Shown one piece after another: positions 52,432 to 61,120 of a stretch of 64,000 nucleotides of DNA. Origin of the DNA: Desulfarculales bacterium UBA696 (GTDB lineage: Bacteria > Desulfobacterota > Syntrophobacteria > Syntrophobacterales > Syntrophobacteraceae); the NCBI GenBank assembly GCA_002298995.1, contig DBMO01000032.1:102381-166380 (forward strand), written 5' to 3'. Made by a program: the position numbers and the translations under genes. The notes beneath the pieces are model-generated. The model searched no databases and was not told where the DNA came from. It worked only from the letters and a program-made list of their open reading frames with translations. Numbering within the stretch: the first letter of the stretch is position 1; the number at the start of each line of letters is the position of its first letter.

Positions 52432-53073
52432 TTACCCCAATACCGTCTGAATTTTGGACAGTATGTCATTCATGCTGCCCACACCGTTAATCCGGCGAAG
52501 TTTCCCCTGGTTTTGATAGTAAGCTATGAGCGGCTTGGTTTGTGCCTCATAAGTTTCCAGGCGCGACTTAACCGTGCTTTCCACGTCGTCGGATCTCTGA
52601 TAAAGCTCCCCGCCGCACTTGTCGCAAATCCCCTCTTTTTTCGGAGGATCGAACATGAGATGAAAGCCGGAGCCACATGCCCGGCAGGTGCGCCGTCCGG
52701 TGAGGCGACCGAGAAGCTCCGAATTCGGCACTTCGATGCTCACCACATGATCGATCTTCTGGCCGAGATCGCCCAGGATCTTGTCAAGTGCCTGGGCTTG
52801 GCCGGCGGTTCTGGGGAAACCATCGAGCATATAACCATTCCCGGCGTCGGGTTTCTGAATGCGCTCCTTCACCAGGCCGATAACCACATCGTCGGGAACG
52901 AGTCCGCCCTGTTCCATATATTTTTTAGCTTCGAGCCCCAAGGGGGTTCCCTCCTTCAAGGCTTCACGAAGCATATCCCCGGTCGAAACCTGCGGAATGT
53001 GGTACTTTTCGGTCAGGCGCTTTGCCTGGGTCCCTTTTCCTGCTCCCGGCGGTCCAAGCAGAATGATGTTCAT
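52432..53073 (-). CDS. adk: Adenylate kinase
   Basis: A 213-residue enzyme that interconverts ATP + AMP with 2 ADP. The P-loop GPPGAGKGTQA is near residue 7, and DGFPRT is in the core. The LID domain carries four Cys (CRACG and CDKCG), so it is the zinc-stabilised long form. It sits between secY and map. Confidence 0.98.
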   Translation of the reverse strand: MNIILLGPPGAGKGTQAKRLTEKYHIPQVSTGDMLREALKEGTPLGLEAKKYMEQGGLVPDDVVIGLVKERIQKPDAGNGYMLDGFPRTAGQAQALDKILGDLGQKIDHVVSIEVPNSELLGRLTGRRTCRACGSGFHLMFDPPKKEGICDKCGGELYQRSDDVESTVKSRLETYEAQTKPLIAYYQNQGKLRRINGVGSMNDILSKIQTVLG

Positions 53074-53133
53074 CTCTACCCCCTTTGGAAAACCTGATCG
53101 ATGCGCCGAAAATCCTGATTAGAGAAAGCTGGA

Positions 53134-54441
53134 TTAGCGGCGGCCCTTAACCCGGCCCTTCTTCAGGAAACCCTCATAGTGGCGCGAGAGCATGTGCGCC
53201 TCGATCTGGGCCAGGGTATCCATTGCCACACCTATAACAATGAGGAGGGCGGTCCCGCCAAAGTAGAAGGGGACATTGAATTTGCTGATCAGGAATGTGG
53301 GGAGTACGCAAACCGCCGATATGTAGATAGCTCCGCCCAAGGTTATCCGGCTGAGCACCTTGTCAATGTATTCCGCCGTCGGACGTCCAGGACGGATGCC
53401 AGGGATAAATCCGCCATATTTTTTCATGTTCTCCGATACGTCTATCGGGTTGAAAACGATTGCCGTATAGAAAAAGCAGAAAAATACTATCGCCGCAATA
53501 TAGATGAGGCTGTAAACCCAGTGTCCCGGCATGAGTGCGTCAGCAACCGACTTCATCCACGGAGCGTCGATGAAATTAGCGAGCGTCGCGGGAAACATTA
53601 TGATACTTGATGCAAAGATTGGCGGAATAACGCCAGATGAATTGATCTTCAGCGGTATGTGCGTATTCTGGCCGCCGTAGACCCGCCTGCCGACAACCCT
53701 TTTCGCATACTGCACCGGTATTCGCCTCTGCCCCCGCTCCATAAAGATAATGAAAGCGATGACGGCGAGCATCATGACGCCCATCAATGCAAGCGTGAAA
53801 ATGCTCATTTCGCCGGTCTGAACGAGCCTGGAGGTGCTGATTATCGCGTTCGGGATTCCAGCCACGATGCCCGCGAATATTATGAGCGAAATTCCATTGC
53901 CGATGCCGCGCTCGGTGATCTGCTCGCCAAGCCACATGATAAAGGCCGTTCCAGCAGTGAGGGTCAAAACAGTTATCAGGCGAAATCCCCATCCAGCCTG
54001 GAGCACGATCGGCACATCGCCGGGGCTCATCATTCTCTCGAGCCCCACGGCTATTCCGAAGCCCTGAATGATGCTAAGGACTACCGTGCCGTATCGTGTG
54101 TACTGTGTAATCTTCTTCCGTCCCGCATCGCCCTCCTTGCTGAGGCGCTCCAGGGTGGGAATGACGACCGTCAGAAGCTGGAGGATAATGGACGCGCTGA
54201 TGTAGGGCATGATCCCGAGGGCAAAAACGGACAGATGGCTCAGCGCGCCGCCGGAGAACATGTCGAAAAGCCCGAGCAACGTTCCCTGAGCGGCCCTGAA
54301 ATAGGACATCAAGGCTTCGGTATTGATGCCGGGGGTCGGAATGTGAACCCCGACCCGATAAACGGCAAGAAGCGCCAAAGTCATGGCGATCCTGCGCTTG
54401 AGTTCTGGAATCCTGCCTATATTTTGAAAGCCTGAGAGCAC
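53134..54441 (-). CDS. secY: Protein translocase subunit SecY
   Basis: 435 residues and ten membrane helices forming the Sec channel. Recognisable segments are the SGGALSHLSVFALGIMPYISASI plug and helix 2 region (in part), IFMERGQRRIPVQYAKR and the lateral-gate helix with GIRPGRPT. Full length; starts three bases after the rplO stop. Confidence 0.97.
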   Translation of the reverse strand: MLSGFQNIGRIPELKRRIAMTLALLAVYRVGVHIPTPGINTEALMSYFRAAQGTLLGLFDMFSGGALSHLSVFALGIMPYISASIILQLLTVVIPTLERLSKEGDAGRKKITQYTRYGTVVLSIIQGFGIAVGLERMMSPGDVPIVLQAGWGFRLITVLTLTAGTAFIMWLGEQITERGIGNGISLIIFAGIVAGIPNAIISTSRLVQTGEMSIFTLALMGVMMLAVIAFIIFMERGQRRIPVQYAKRVVGRRVYGGQNTHIPLKINSSGVIPPIFASSIIMFPATLANFIDAPWMKSVADALMPGHWVYSLIYIAAIVFFCFFYTAIVFNPIDVSENMKKYGGFIPGIRPGRPTAEYIDKVLSRITLGGAIYISAVCVLPTFLISKFNVPFYFGGTALLIVIGVAMDTLAQIEAHMLSRHYEGFLKKGRVKGRR

Positions 54442-54444
54442 TCT

Positions 54445-54903
54445 TTATTTTCCTTCTCTCAGCGGTATTAATTCGACTTTACCGCCGGCGGCTTCGATCT
54501 TCTGCACGGCCGAAGCACTCGCCTTGTGAACGCGCACGGTAACCGGCTGGGTAATCTCGCCGTTGCCGAGCAGCTTGATCCCGAAGGTGACTTTCCTTAG
54601 GACGCCAGCCCCGATCATGTCGATTGGGCCGATTTCGCTGCCGGACGGAAACCGGTGCATATCTTGAACGTTGATTATGGAATACTCTTTTCTGAAAGGA
54701 TTTTTGAAGCCCCGCTTGGGGATCCTTCGTTGAAGAGGCATCTGGCCGCCCTCGAACCAGGGAGGAGTGCCGCCGCCGGAACGTGCTTTCTGGCCCTTGG
54801 TTCCCTTACCCGCAGTCATTCCCTGGCCGGAACCGGAGCCGCGGCCGAGTCTTTTCGTATTCTTTTTAGCTCCCGGAGGCGGAGCCAGATCACTAAGTTT
54901 CAT
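54445..54903 (-). CDS. rplO: Ribosomal protein L15
   Basis: 152 residues. The Gly-rich basic N-terminus (GRGSGSGQGMTAGKGTKGQ) and FEGGQMPLQRRIPKRGF are typical. It lies between rpmD and secY. Confidence 0.98.
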   Translation of the reverse strand: MKLSDLAPPPGAKKNTKRLGRGSGSGQGMTAGKGTKGQKARSGGGTPPWFEGGQMPLQRRIPKRGFKNPFRKEYSIINVQDMHRFPSGSEIGPIDMIGAGVLRKVTFGIKLLGNGEITQPVTVRVHKASASAVQKIEAAGGKVELIPLREGK

Positions 54904-54919
54904 CGGAAAAACCGTCCTT

Positions 54920-55105
54920 CTATGATTTCTCTTTAACTTCGACGAGATGAATGACTTTCCTCAAAGCGCCGAGCACCTGGGGGGAGCTGTATAAATCCAC
55001 CGGCCGGTGCATTTTCGTCAGTCCGAGCGCTACAAGGATTTTCCTGTGCTTCTCGGGGCGCCCGATTGGGCTTCGAATCAGTCTGACTTCGATTGGCTTT
55101 GCCAT
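54920..55105 (-). CDS. rpmD: Ribosomal protein L30
   Basis: 61 residues of the short bacterial type, with VRLIRSPIGRPEKHRKIL and GLTKMHRPV. It is unusually separated from rpsE by 134 bases that hold a repeat. Confidence 0.96.
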   Translation of the reverse strand: MAKPIEVRLIRSPIGRPEKHRKILVALGLTKMHRPVDLYSSPQVLGALRKVIHLVEVKEKS

Positions 55106-55121
55106 TTCATTTCCTTCTATG

Positions 55122-55229
55122 TTTCACCGCAGAGGGCGCGGAGATCGCAGAGAAGAGCCCGGGAATCGGCAAAAAGAGAATTCGATTTCGCTCTTTCCTC
55201 CCGCAAACTCTGCGTTCTTCGCGGTGAAA
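55122..55229. repeat. Dispersed palindromic repeat inserted between rpsE and rpmD
   Basis: TTTCACCGCAGAGG (from 55122) and its near-reverse-complement CTCTGCGTTCTTCGCGGTGAAA (ending 55229) bound an internal segment containing GCAGAGAAGAG. The ends match a type of interspersed CACCGCAGAG/CTCTGCGGTG repeat known from many bacterial genomes (from memory, no search done). Confidence 0.6.
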
Positions 55230-55239
55230 ATGAACTATC

Positions 55240-55734
55240 CTAGTCCTCCAGGATATTCTTGCCTCGGATTTTGGAAACCTGTTCCGGGCTGCGAAGCTTC
55301 TTTAGTCCCTCGACGGTGGCTTTCACCACGTTGTGGGGGTTTCTCGATCCTACGCATTTGGTCAAAATGTTGCTGATGCCGGCTGCTTCCATAATGGCCC
55401 TGACAGCCCCGCCAGCGATCACACCGGTACCGGGTGAGGCGGGTATAAGGACGACCGATGAAGCGCCGAACTTACCCAGAACCTCGTGGGGAATGGTGGT
55501 ATTCTGCATCGGCACCTCGATCATGCTGCGCTTGGCAGACTCCATTCCTTTGCGTATCGCTTCGGGAACCTCGTTAGCCTTGCCCAGGCTGTAGCCGACA
55601 CGACCGTTGCCGTCGCCCACAACCACAATTGCACTGAACGAAAAACGCCGGCCGCCCTTAACAACCTTGGCAACGCGGCTGATATGGACCACCTTGTCGA
55701 TTAACTGCAGCTGGCTTGATTCCACAGCTATCAA
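55240..55734 (-). CDS. rpsE: Ribosomal protein S5
   Basis: A 164-residue decoding-fidelity protein of the small subunit. The double-stranded-RNA-binding N-terminus (RVAKVVKGGRRFSFSAIVVVG) and the GTGVIAGGAVRAIMEAAGI C-domain are intact. Confidence 0.98.
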   Translation of the reverse strand: MIAVESSQLQLIDKVVHISRVAKVVKGGRRFSFSAIVVVGDGNGRVGYSLGKANEVPEAIRKGMESAKRSMIEVPMQNTTIPHEVLGKFGASSVVLIPASPGTGVIAGGAVRAIMEAAGISNILTKCVGSRNPHNVVKATVEGLKKLRSPEQVSKIRGKNILED

Positions 55735-55761
55735 TTTGACTGCCTCCGATCTGGTGTAAAA

Positions 55762-56133
55762 TTAAAAGTCCAGGCCCTTCTCGCGGGCGGCATCGGCAAG
55801 GGCCTTGATGCGCCCGTGATAGATGAAACCGTTGCGGTCGAAAACAACCTTTGCGATTCCGCTATCGAGAGCCTTGCGAGCGATGAGTTCGCCTACTTTT
55901 TTCGCAGCGGCGATTTTGCCCTTTTCTTTTGTGGCTTCCTTGTATTCTTCAGACAACGTGGAAGCCGAAACCAGGGTCGCCCCGCTCTTATCGTTTATTA
56001 TCTGTGCATAGACGTGCTTGTCGGTTCGAAAAACGGTGAGCCTCGGACGCTCTACCGTACCCTCAACCTTGCGTCTAATGCGTTTCTTTCGCTTGAGACG
56101 CGCAACATCGCGCGGATTGGTATTTCCAGCCAT
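55762..56133 (-). CDS. rplR: Ribosomal protein L18
   Basis: A 123-residue 5S rRNA-binding protein with RPRLTVFRTDKHVYAQII and the final YHGRIKALADAAREKGLDF. Normal length. Confidence 0.98.
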   Translation of the reverse strand: MAGNTNPRDVARLKRKKRIRRKVEGTVERPRLTVFRTDKHVYAQIINDKSGATLVSASTLSEEYKEATKEKGKIAAAKKVGELIARKALDSGIAKVVFDRNGFIYHGRIKALADAAREKGLDF

Positions 56134-56151
56134 TCCAGTCCCCTCCGAATC

Positions 56152-56694
56152 CTACTTCTTGCCTGTCTTGCCGGCCTTGCGGTGAATCCTCTCGCCGGCG
56201 TAGCGGACGCCCTTGCCCTTGTACGGCTCGGCAGGCCTGAGCGCGCGAATCTTCGCCGCAGTCTCGCCAAGAAGCTCGGCGTCGATTCCCTCGAGCTTTA
56301 TGGTGTTTACCTTGGCTTCAACCGAGGCCTTGATCCCTTCGGGCAGCGGGAAAAGGATAGGGTGCGAGTACCCAAGGCTGAGGTTCAAATTGCTCCCCTG
56401 GACCTCGGCCCGGTAGCCCGTTCCCTGGATTTCGAGGCTTTTCACAAAGCCTTCGCTGACCCCGCGAACCATGTTATTCACCAGCGCTCGTATAAGGCCG
56501 TGAAGAGACCTGGTCTCGTTGGCCTCGTCTTTTCTCTTGAATTCGATAGCCCCGGCGCTTATCAGTACGTCGAGATTACCCGGAAGGGAGCGCGAGAGCG
56601 AACCCTTTGGGCCTTTCACCGACAGCACCGATTCATCGAGGGCAACATTTACCCCTTTAGGTATCGCTATGGGCAATTTACCCACCCGTGACAT
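56152..56694 (-). CDS. rplF: Ribosomal protein L6
   Basis: 180 residues with two related domains. It begins MSRVGKLPIAIPKGV; VQGSNLNLSLGYSHP and PYKGKGVRYAGE mark the second domain near the GTPase-associated centre. Confidence 0.98.
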   Translation of the reverse strand: MSRVGKLPIAIPKGVNVALDESVLSVKGPKGSLSRSLPGNLDVLISAGAIEFKRKDEANETRSLHGLIRALVNNMVRGVSEGFVKSLEIQGTGYRAEVQGSNLNLSLGYSHPILFPLPEGIKASVEAKVNTIKLEGIDAELLGETAAKIRALRPAEPYKGKGVRYAGERIHRKAGKTGKK

Positions 56695-56741
56695 GCCATT
56701 GCTCCTTTATTGATCTGCTCAAAAGGACTTCAGCGGTAAAA

Positions 56742-57137
56742 CTACCAGACGGCGCAGAGCACTTCGCCGCCAATGCGTTCCCTGCGCGCCTGCCTGTCGG
56801 TCATTACCCCGCGGGAAGTGGACAGGATCGATATGCCCATCCCGTTCAGTACCTGGGGAATATCCTCGTGGCCGACATAACTGCGGCATCCGGGCTTGCT
56901 GACCCGGCGAGCACCCGACAGCGCGCCGTCGCGGCTCTCGCCGTACTTAAGCTGCAGCCGCAGAATGCCCTGCTTGTCGTCCTTTATGAATTTAAAATTC
57001 TTTATGTATCCCTCCTCCTTGAGTATGCGGGCCATGCTGGCCTTCATACGGGAAGCGGGGATGTCTACCTTATCGAACCTTGCCTTCTGCGCATTCCGGA
57101 TGCGGTTCAGGAAATCGCCTATGGGATCCGATACCAT
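56742..57137 (-). CDS. rpsH: Ribosomal protein S8
   Basis: 131 residues with the canonical DPIGDFLNRIRNAQ start and STSRGVMTDRQARRERIGGE end. S8 binds the 16S central domain and, in E. coli, represses the spc operon mRNA. Confidence 0.98.
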   Translation of the reverse strand: MVSDPIGDFLNRIRNAQKARFDKVDIPASRMKASMARILKEEGYIKNFKFIKDDKQGILRLQLKYGESRDGALSGARRVSKPGCRSYVGHEDIPQVLNGMGISILSTSRGVMTDRQARRERIGGEVLCAVW

Positions 57138-57167
57138 TTTTCTATGCTCCTTGCGGTCCTACCGCTC

Positions 57168-57353
57168 CTACCAGCTAGCCTTGATCACGCCGGGCAGCTC
57201 ACCCCTGAGGGCCATGTTGCGAAAACAGATCCGGCAAATTCCGAATTTCCGAATGTAGGCCCGCGGCCGGCCGCAGATGGGACACCTGTTATAGGTCCGG
57301 ACCTTGAACTTGGGGCTGCGCTGCGATTTTGCGATTAGTGACTTCTTAGCCAA
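57168..57353 (-). CDS. rpsN: Ribosomal protein S14, zinc-binding type Z
   Basis: 61 residues, the short type with CPIC and CRIC forming the zinc site, and RKFGICRICFRN as signature. It lies between rplE and rpsH. Confidence 0.97.
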   Translation of the reverse strand: MAKKSLIAKSQRSPKFKVRTYNRCPICGRPRAYIRKFGICRICFRNMALRGELPGVIKASW

Positions 57354-57368
57354 AGAAGGCCTCCTTCG

Positions 57369-57908
57369 TTACTGCCTGAAAGGCATTCCCATGAGGGCCA
57401 GAAGAGTCCGGGCCTCATCGTCTGTCTTTGCCGTCGTTACGATTGTTATGTTCATTCCCTTGATCTTGTCGATCTTGTCGTAGTCGATTTCAGGGAAAAT
57501 TATCTGCTCTTTTATGCCCAGAGTATAGTTGCCCCTGCCGTCGAGCGCCCTGGGTGAAATGCCCCGGAAATCACGAACGCGGGGAAGGGCGATGTTTACC
57601 AGCTTGTCAAAAAAGTCATACATCCTGTTTCCGCGAAGGGTAACCATGCAGCCGATGGGCATGCCCTTGCGGAGCTTGAACGCCGCGATGCTCTGACGGG
57701 CTCTGGTGATGACAGGCTTCTGGCCGCTTATCTGGGCAAGTTCGGCAGCCGCGGAATCAAGTATCTTGATATTCTGGATGGCTTCCCCAAGCCCCATGTT
57801 GAGGATAATCTTGCTGATCTTCGGGAGCTGCATGAGGCTGCTGTACTTGTACTTCTCCCTGAGCTGAGGAACCACCTCATCGTTGTATTTATCCCGCAGT
57901 GATGGCAT
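57369..57908 (-). CDS. rplE: Ribosomal protein L5
   Basis: A 179-residue 5S rRNA-binding protein. Motifs are LPKISKIILNMGLGEA, ARQSIAAFKLRKGMPIGC and MNITIVTTAKTDDEAR. Complete. Confidence 0.98.
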   Translation of the reverse strand: MPSLRDKYNDEVVPQLREKYKYSSLMQLPKISKIILNMGLGEAIQNIKILDSAAAELAQISGQKPVITRARQSIAAFKLRKGMPIGCMVTLRGNRMYDFFDKLVNIALPRVRDFRGISPRALDGRGNYTLGIKEQIIFPEIDYDKIDKIKGMNITIVTTAKTDDEARTLLALMGMPFRQ

Positions 57909-57943
57909 TTTCCCTCCGTTCCGCCCTTGCGGTGGACGTCCAG

Positions 57944-58267
57944 CTAATCAATGACTTCCTCGCACTTTTTGCAGTACCGGACTTTTTTGTCATCGATTAC
58001 CTTATGGCCCACCCGGGTCGGGTCTGTGCATTTCGAGCAAATAATCATGAGGTTCGAAATATGAATCGGGGATTCCTTGTCGAGGATCCCGCCCTGCCTG
58101 GTCTGCTGGTTAGGTTTCATGTGGCGTTTGACCATGTTGATCTTTTCCACTATCGCCCGGTCCTTCTTGGGAATTACGCGCATGACTTTGCCGCTCTTGC
58201 CCTTATCCTTGCCGGCGATAACCTGCACCATGTCGTTCTTCTTGATATGGTATTCCTGATGTTTCAT
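57944..58267 (-). CDS. rplX: Ribosomal protein L24
   Basis: 107 residues with a KOW motif (VIAGKDKGKSGKVMRVIPKK) near the start. Two CxxC pairs, CSKC and CKKC, occur near the end, as in some zinc-containing L24 variants. It follows rplN by 19 bases. Confidence 0.97.
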   Translation of the reverse strand: MKHQEYHIKKNDMVQVIAGKDKGKSGKVMRVIPKKDRAIVEKINMVKRHMKPNQQTRQGGILDKESPIHISNLMIICSKCTDPTRVGHKVIDDKKVRYCKKCEEVID

Positions 58268-58286
58268 CTCAAAATGTCCTTTGCCG

Positions 58287-58655
58287 CTAAAGAACTTCCG
58301 GTGCGAGCGAGATGATCTTCATGAACTGTTTGGCCCGCAGTTCTCTTGCGACCGGTCCGAAGATGCGCGTGCCGATCGGTTCCTTCGCCTGATTGATAAG
58401 CACCGCCGAGTTGTCGTCGAATTTGATGTAGGAGCCGTCCGGGCGCCGTACTTCCTTGCGGGTGCGCACCACCACGGCCTTAAGCACGTCTCCCTTTTTC
58501 ACCTTGGCGTTAGGGATGGCCTCCTGGACCGAGACGACAATAATGTCGCCAACCGAAGCGTAGCGCCTGCGAGTGCCGCCGAGCACCTTTATGCAGTAAA
58601 GCCGCTTGGCCCCGGAATTATCAGCGGCGTTCAGTTGAGTTTCCGCTTGAATCAT
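58287..58655 (-). CDS. rplN: Ribosomal protein L14
   Basis: 122 residues starting MIQAETQLNAADNSGAKR. The conserved ALVNQ-like loop reads AVLINQAKEPIGTRIFGPV. Complete. Confidence 0.98.
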   Translation of the reverse strand: MIQAETQLNAADNSGAKRLYCIKVLGGTRRRYASVGDIIVVSVQEAIPNAKVKKGDVLKAVVVRTRKEVRRPDGSYIKFDDNSAVLINQAKEPIGTRIFGPVARELRAKQFMKIISLAPEVL

Positions 58656-58725
58656 TGGTTACTCCATACTCTGGAAAACGTGCGGGCTGCGGGGCCGAAA
58701 AGGGCAACCGCATCCCTTCCGCGTG

Positions 58726-58989
58726 CTAGATTGCCGCCTTGTCAATTATCTTGACCACCAGCCAGCGCTTATCCTTGCTGATAGGCCTGCTTTCTTCGAT
58801 AAGAACCCGGTCCCCCACCGAACAGGCGTTCAGGGCGTCGTGAGCCTTGAAGGTATTGCGGCGCCGGACGAACTTGCGGTACATCTTGTCCTGAATGAGC
58901 CGTTCGACCATGACCACAACGGTCTTATCCATCTTGTTGCTCATTACCCTGCCGACGCGAGTCTTTCTCAGTGATTTTTTCTCTTCCAT
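58726..58989 (-). CDS. rpsQ: Ribosomal protein S17
   Basis: 87 residues, OB fold, with the GRVMSNKMDKTVVVMVERL signature. ATG 58989 matches the family start; the same frame is open further upstream into rpmC but without conserved sequence. Confidence 0.97.
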   Translation of the reverse strand: MEEKKSLRKTRVGRVMSNKMDKTVVVMVERLIQDKMYRKFVRRRNTFKAHDALNACSVGDRVLIEESRPISKDKRWLVVKIIDKAAI

Positions 58990-59002
58990 GATGCCTTGGC
59001 CC

Positions 59003-59203
59003 CTATGCTCCGGCTTTTTTGTCCATTTCGGACAAAATCGTAAGTATGCGCGCCATGTCTTTTTTATTTTTGGGAAGCTGTGAGGTGTTGTCCAACTGCC
59101 CCGTAGCATGCTGAAACTTGAGGTTAAACTGCGCCTGTTGAAGCTCGTCGAGCTTCACGAGCAGCTCATCCCTTGACATTTCCCGAAAAGCGGTTGCTTT
59201 CAT
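59003..59203 (-). CDS. rpmC: Ribosomal protein L29
   Basis: 66 residues, two helices, with FREMSRDELLVKLDELQ and FNLKFQHATGQLDN. ATG 59203 overlaps the rplP stop by four bases (ATGA), so translation is probably coupled. Confidence 0.96.
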   Translation of the reverse strand: MKATAFREMSRDELLVKLDELQQAQFNLKFQHATGQLDNTSQLPKNKKDMARILTILSEMDKKAGA

Positions 59204-59616
59204 AGTACATCCTGCCTCGAAACGAATCGGGTGGGAATTGGGAGCTTGTGAGCGGCGAGGTTTAGCGCCTCGCGGGCTGTTGCTTCCGTAACACCCTTGA
59301 TTTCGTAAAGAACCCGGCCGGGCCGGACCACGGCCATCCATCCCTCGGGTGAGCCTTTACCCTTACCCATGCGGGTTTCCGCGGGTTTCTTTGTAAAAGG
59401 CTTGTCAGGGAAGATGCGGATCCAGACCTTGCCGCCGCGCTTTACATGCCTTGTTATGGCGATACGGGCCGCCTCGATCTGGCGGGAGGTAACATAGCCG
59501 GGTCCAAGGGCCTTCAGGCCGAAGTCCCCAAAGCTTACATCACTTCCACGGAAGGCAGTCCCGCGCATGCGGCCTTTTTGTACTTTTCTGAATTTGACTC
59601 TTTTCGGTGCTAACAT
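59200..59616 (-). CDS. rplP: Ribosomal protein L16
   Basis: 138 residues, beginning MLAPKRVKFRKVQKGRMRG and containing RIFPDKPFTKKPAETRMGKG. It contacts tRNA at the A-site side of the large subunit. Complete. Confidence 0.98.
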   Translation of the reverse strand: MLAPKRVKFRKVQKGRMRGTAFRGSDVSFGDFGLKALGPGYVTSRQIEAARIAITRHVKRGGKVWIRIFPDKPFTKKPAETRMGKGKGSPEGWMAVVRPGRVLYEIKGVTEATAREALNLAAHKLPIPTRFVSRQDVL

Positions 59617-59700
59617 TATCCGTTTCTCCCGGTATTATCGGGTCGGACAGAAAAGCCCTCGCGGGCCGCCTTGTCCGGCCGAACTACAAAAGGCAGCTCC

Positions 59701-60327
59701 TTAGGGCAGGACCTCGCCTTTGAAAATCCAGGCCTTTACGCCGATTGCGCCGTAGGTGGTCCTCGCAGTGGCGGTGCCGTAATCTATATCTGCCCGCAAG
59801 GTATGCAGCGGGACACGGCCTTCACGGTACCACTCCCGCCTGGCCATCTCAGCGCCTCCGAGGCGGCCGGCCGAAGCCACCCGCACGCCCTTTGCCCCGA
59901 ACTTCAGGGCCGAGGTTACCGCGCGCTTCATCGCGCGGCGGAAAGCAACGCGCCTTACGAGCTGAAGGGCGATATTTTCGGCAACGAGAACGGAGTCGAG
60001 TTCGGGACGGCGAACTTCCTGGATGTCGATAAGGACCTCCCGCCTGAACCTGCGCTCAAGGTCGCGTCTCAGAACTTCAATCTCGGCGCCTTTTTTGCCT
60101 ATCACTATTCCAGGCCGCGCTGTATGAATCCGGATCTTTACCTTGTTTGCGGCCCGCTCGATTTCAATCTTCGAAATTCCGGCGTGGAAGAGCTTGTCCT
60201 TGATATAGTCCCGGATCTTGCGGTCTTCAAACACGAGCTTTGAGTAATCTTTTGTGGCGAACCACTTCGAATCCCATGTCTTGATTACTCCGAGCCGGAA
60301 CCCGGTTGGATGAACTTTCTGTCCCAA
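59701..60327 (-). CDS. rpsC: Ribosomal protein S3
   Basis: A 208-residue mRNA-entry-tunnel protein. The KH domain reads IHTARPGIVIGKKGAEIE. The C-terminal domain includes GRLGGAEMARREWYREG and ends at VLP, lacking the long tail of E. coli S3 (233 residues). Confidence 0.98.
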   Translation of the reverse strand: MGQKVHPTGFRLGVIKTWDSKWFATKDYSKLVFEDRKIRDYIKDKLFHAGISKIEIERAANKVKIRIHTARPGIVIGKKGAEIEVLRRDLERRFRREVLIDIQEVRRPELDSVLVAENIALQLVRRVAFRRAMKRAVTSALKFGAKGVRVASAGRLGGAEMARREWYREGRVPLHTLRADIDYGTATARTTYGAIGVKAWIFKGEVLP

Positions 60328-60406
60328 ACTTCACCTCCGTTAAGGTGCGGTAAAACACATCATTAAAATTAAAGCAAAAACAACTAATTATAACCCGGTC
60401 AGGAGA

Positions 60407-60739
60407 TTATTTTTCCGCCAGCACGATTGTAATATGGCTGGATGGTTTGATAATCCTGGTTGCCCGGCCCATGGCCCTTGGACGAAATCTCTTGAGCCGC
60501 GGCCCCTGATCGATTTTGATCGTCTTGATGAAGAGATTGTCGGCCTTGAGGGAGTGGGCGCTTTCGGCGTTGGCAACGGCCGAGTTCAGCGTCTTGGTAA
60601 TCAGGCGGCCGCCTTTTTTGGCCGTAAACCTGAGCATAACCAGGGCCTCGCTTACGCTCTTGCCCCGGACCATATCCGCAACCAGCCTGGTCTTCTGGGA
60701 CGAGACCCGCAGGTATTTGCTAATGGCTCTGACTTCCAT
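60407..60739 (-). CDS. rplV: Ribosomal protein L22
   Basis: 110 residues. VSSQKTRLVADMVRGKS and the long tunnel hairpin (LKRFRPRAMGRATRI) are conserved. Its ATG shares a base with the rpsS stop (TAATG). Confidence 0.98.
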   Translation of the reverse strand: MEVRAISKYLRVSSQKTRLVADMVRGKSVSEALVMLRFTAKKGGRLITKTLNSAVANAESAHSLKADNLFIKTIKIDQGPRLKRFRPRAMGRATRIIKPSSHITIVLAEK

Positions 60740-61026
60740 TATTTCTTCCCTTTGACTTTGGACTTCTTGTCGCCGGCGTGCCCGTAAAAAGTCCTGGTGG
60801 GCGAGAATTCACCAAGCTTGTGTCCGACCATGTTTTCGCTGACGAAAACCGGGATGAACTTCTTCCCGTTGTGGACGGCAAGCGTGACCCCGACGAACTC
60901 GGGAAGAATGGTGGATCTGCGCGACCAGGTCTTGATGACTTTGCGGTCACCGGTATCTCTTGCCCTTGTCACCTTCTCGATCAGATGATCGTCTACGAAT
61001 GGCCCTTTTTTTAAAGACCGAGGCAC
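60739..61026 (-). CDS. rpsS: Ribosomal protein S19
   Basis: 95 residues with MPRSLKKGPFVDDHLIEKV and the VGHKLGEFSPTRTFYGHAGDKK signature. It lies between rplB and rplV. Confidence 0.98.
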   Translation of the reverse strand: MPRSLKKGPFVDDHLIEKVTRARDTGDRKVIKTWSRRSTILPEFVGVTLAVHNGKKFIPVFVSENMVGHKLGEFSPTRTFYGHAGDKKSKVKGKK

Positions 61027-61120
61027 TGTTTTCCTCCTAACACTATTGGCTCACACTTCCCAAGCACTGAGCGCAGGGAAGGGCGGGCTGTGCGAAATTG
61101 CCGCAATCGTGATTCAGTGA

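Noticed and set aside
55816..56691. Plus-strand 291-codon open frame across rplR and rplF
   Set aside because: Antisense to two certain ribosomal genes and without motifs.
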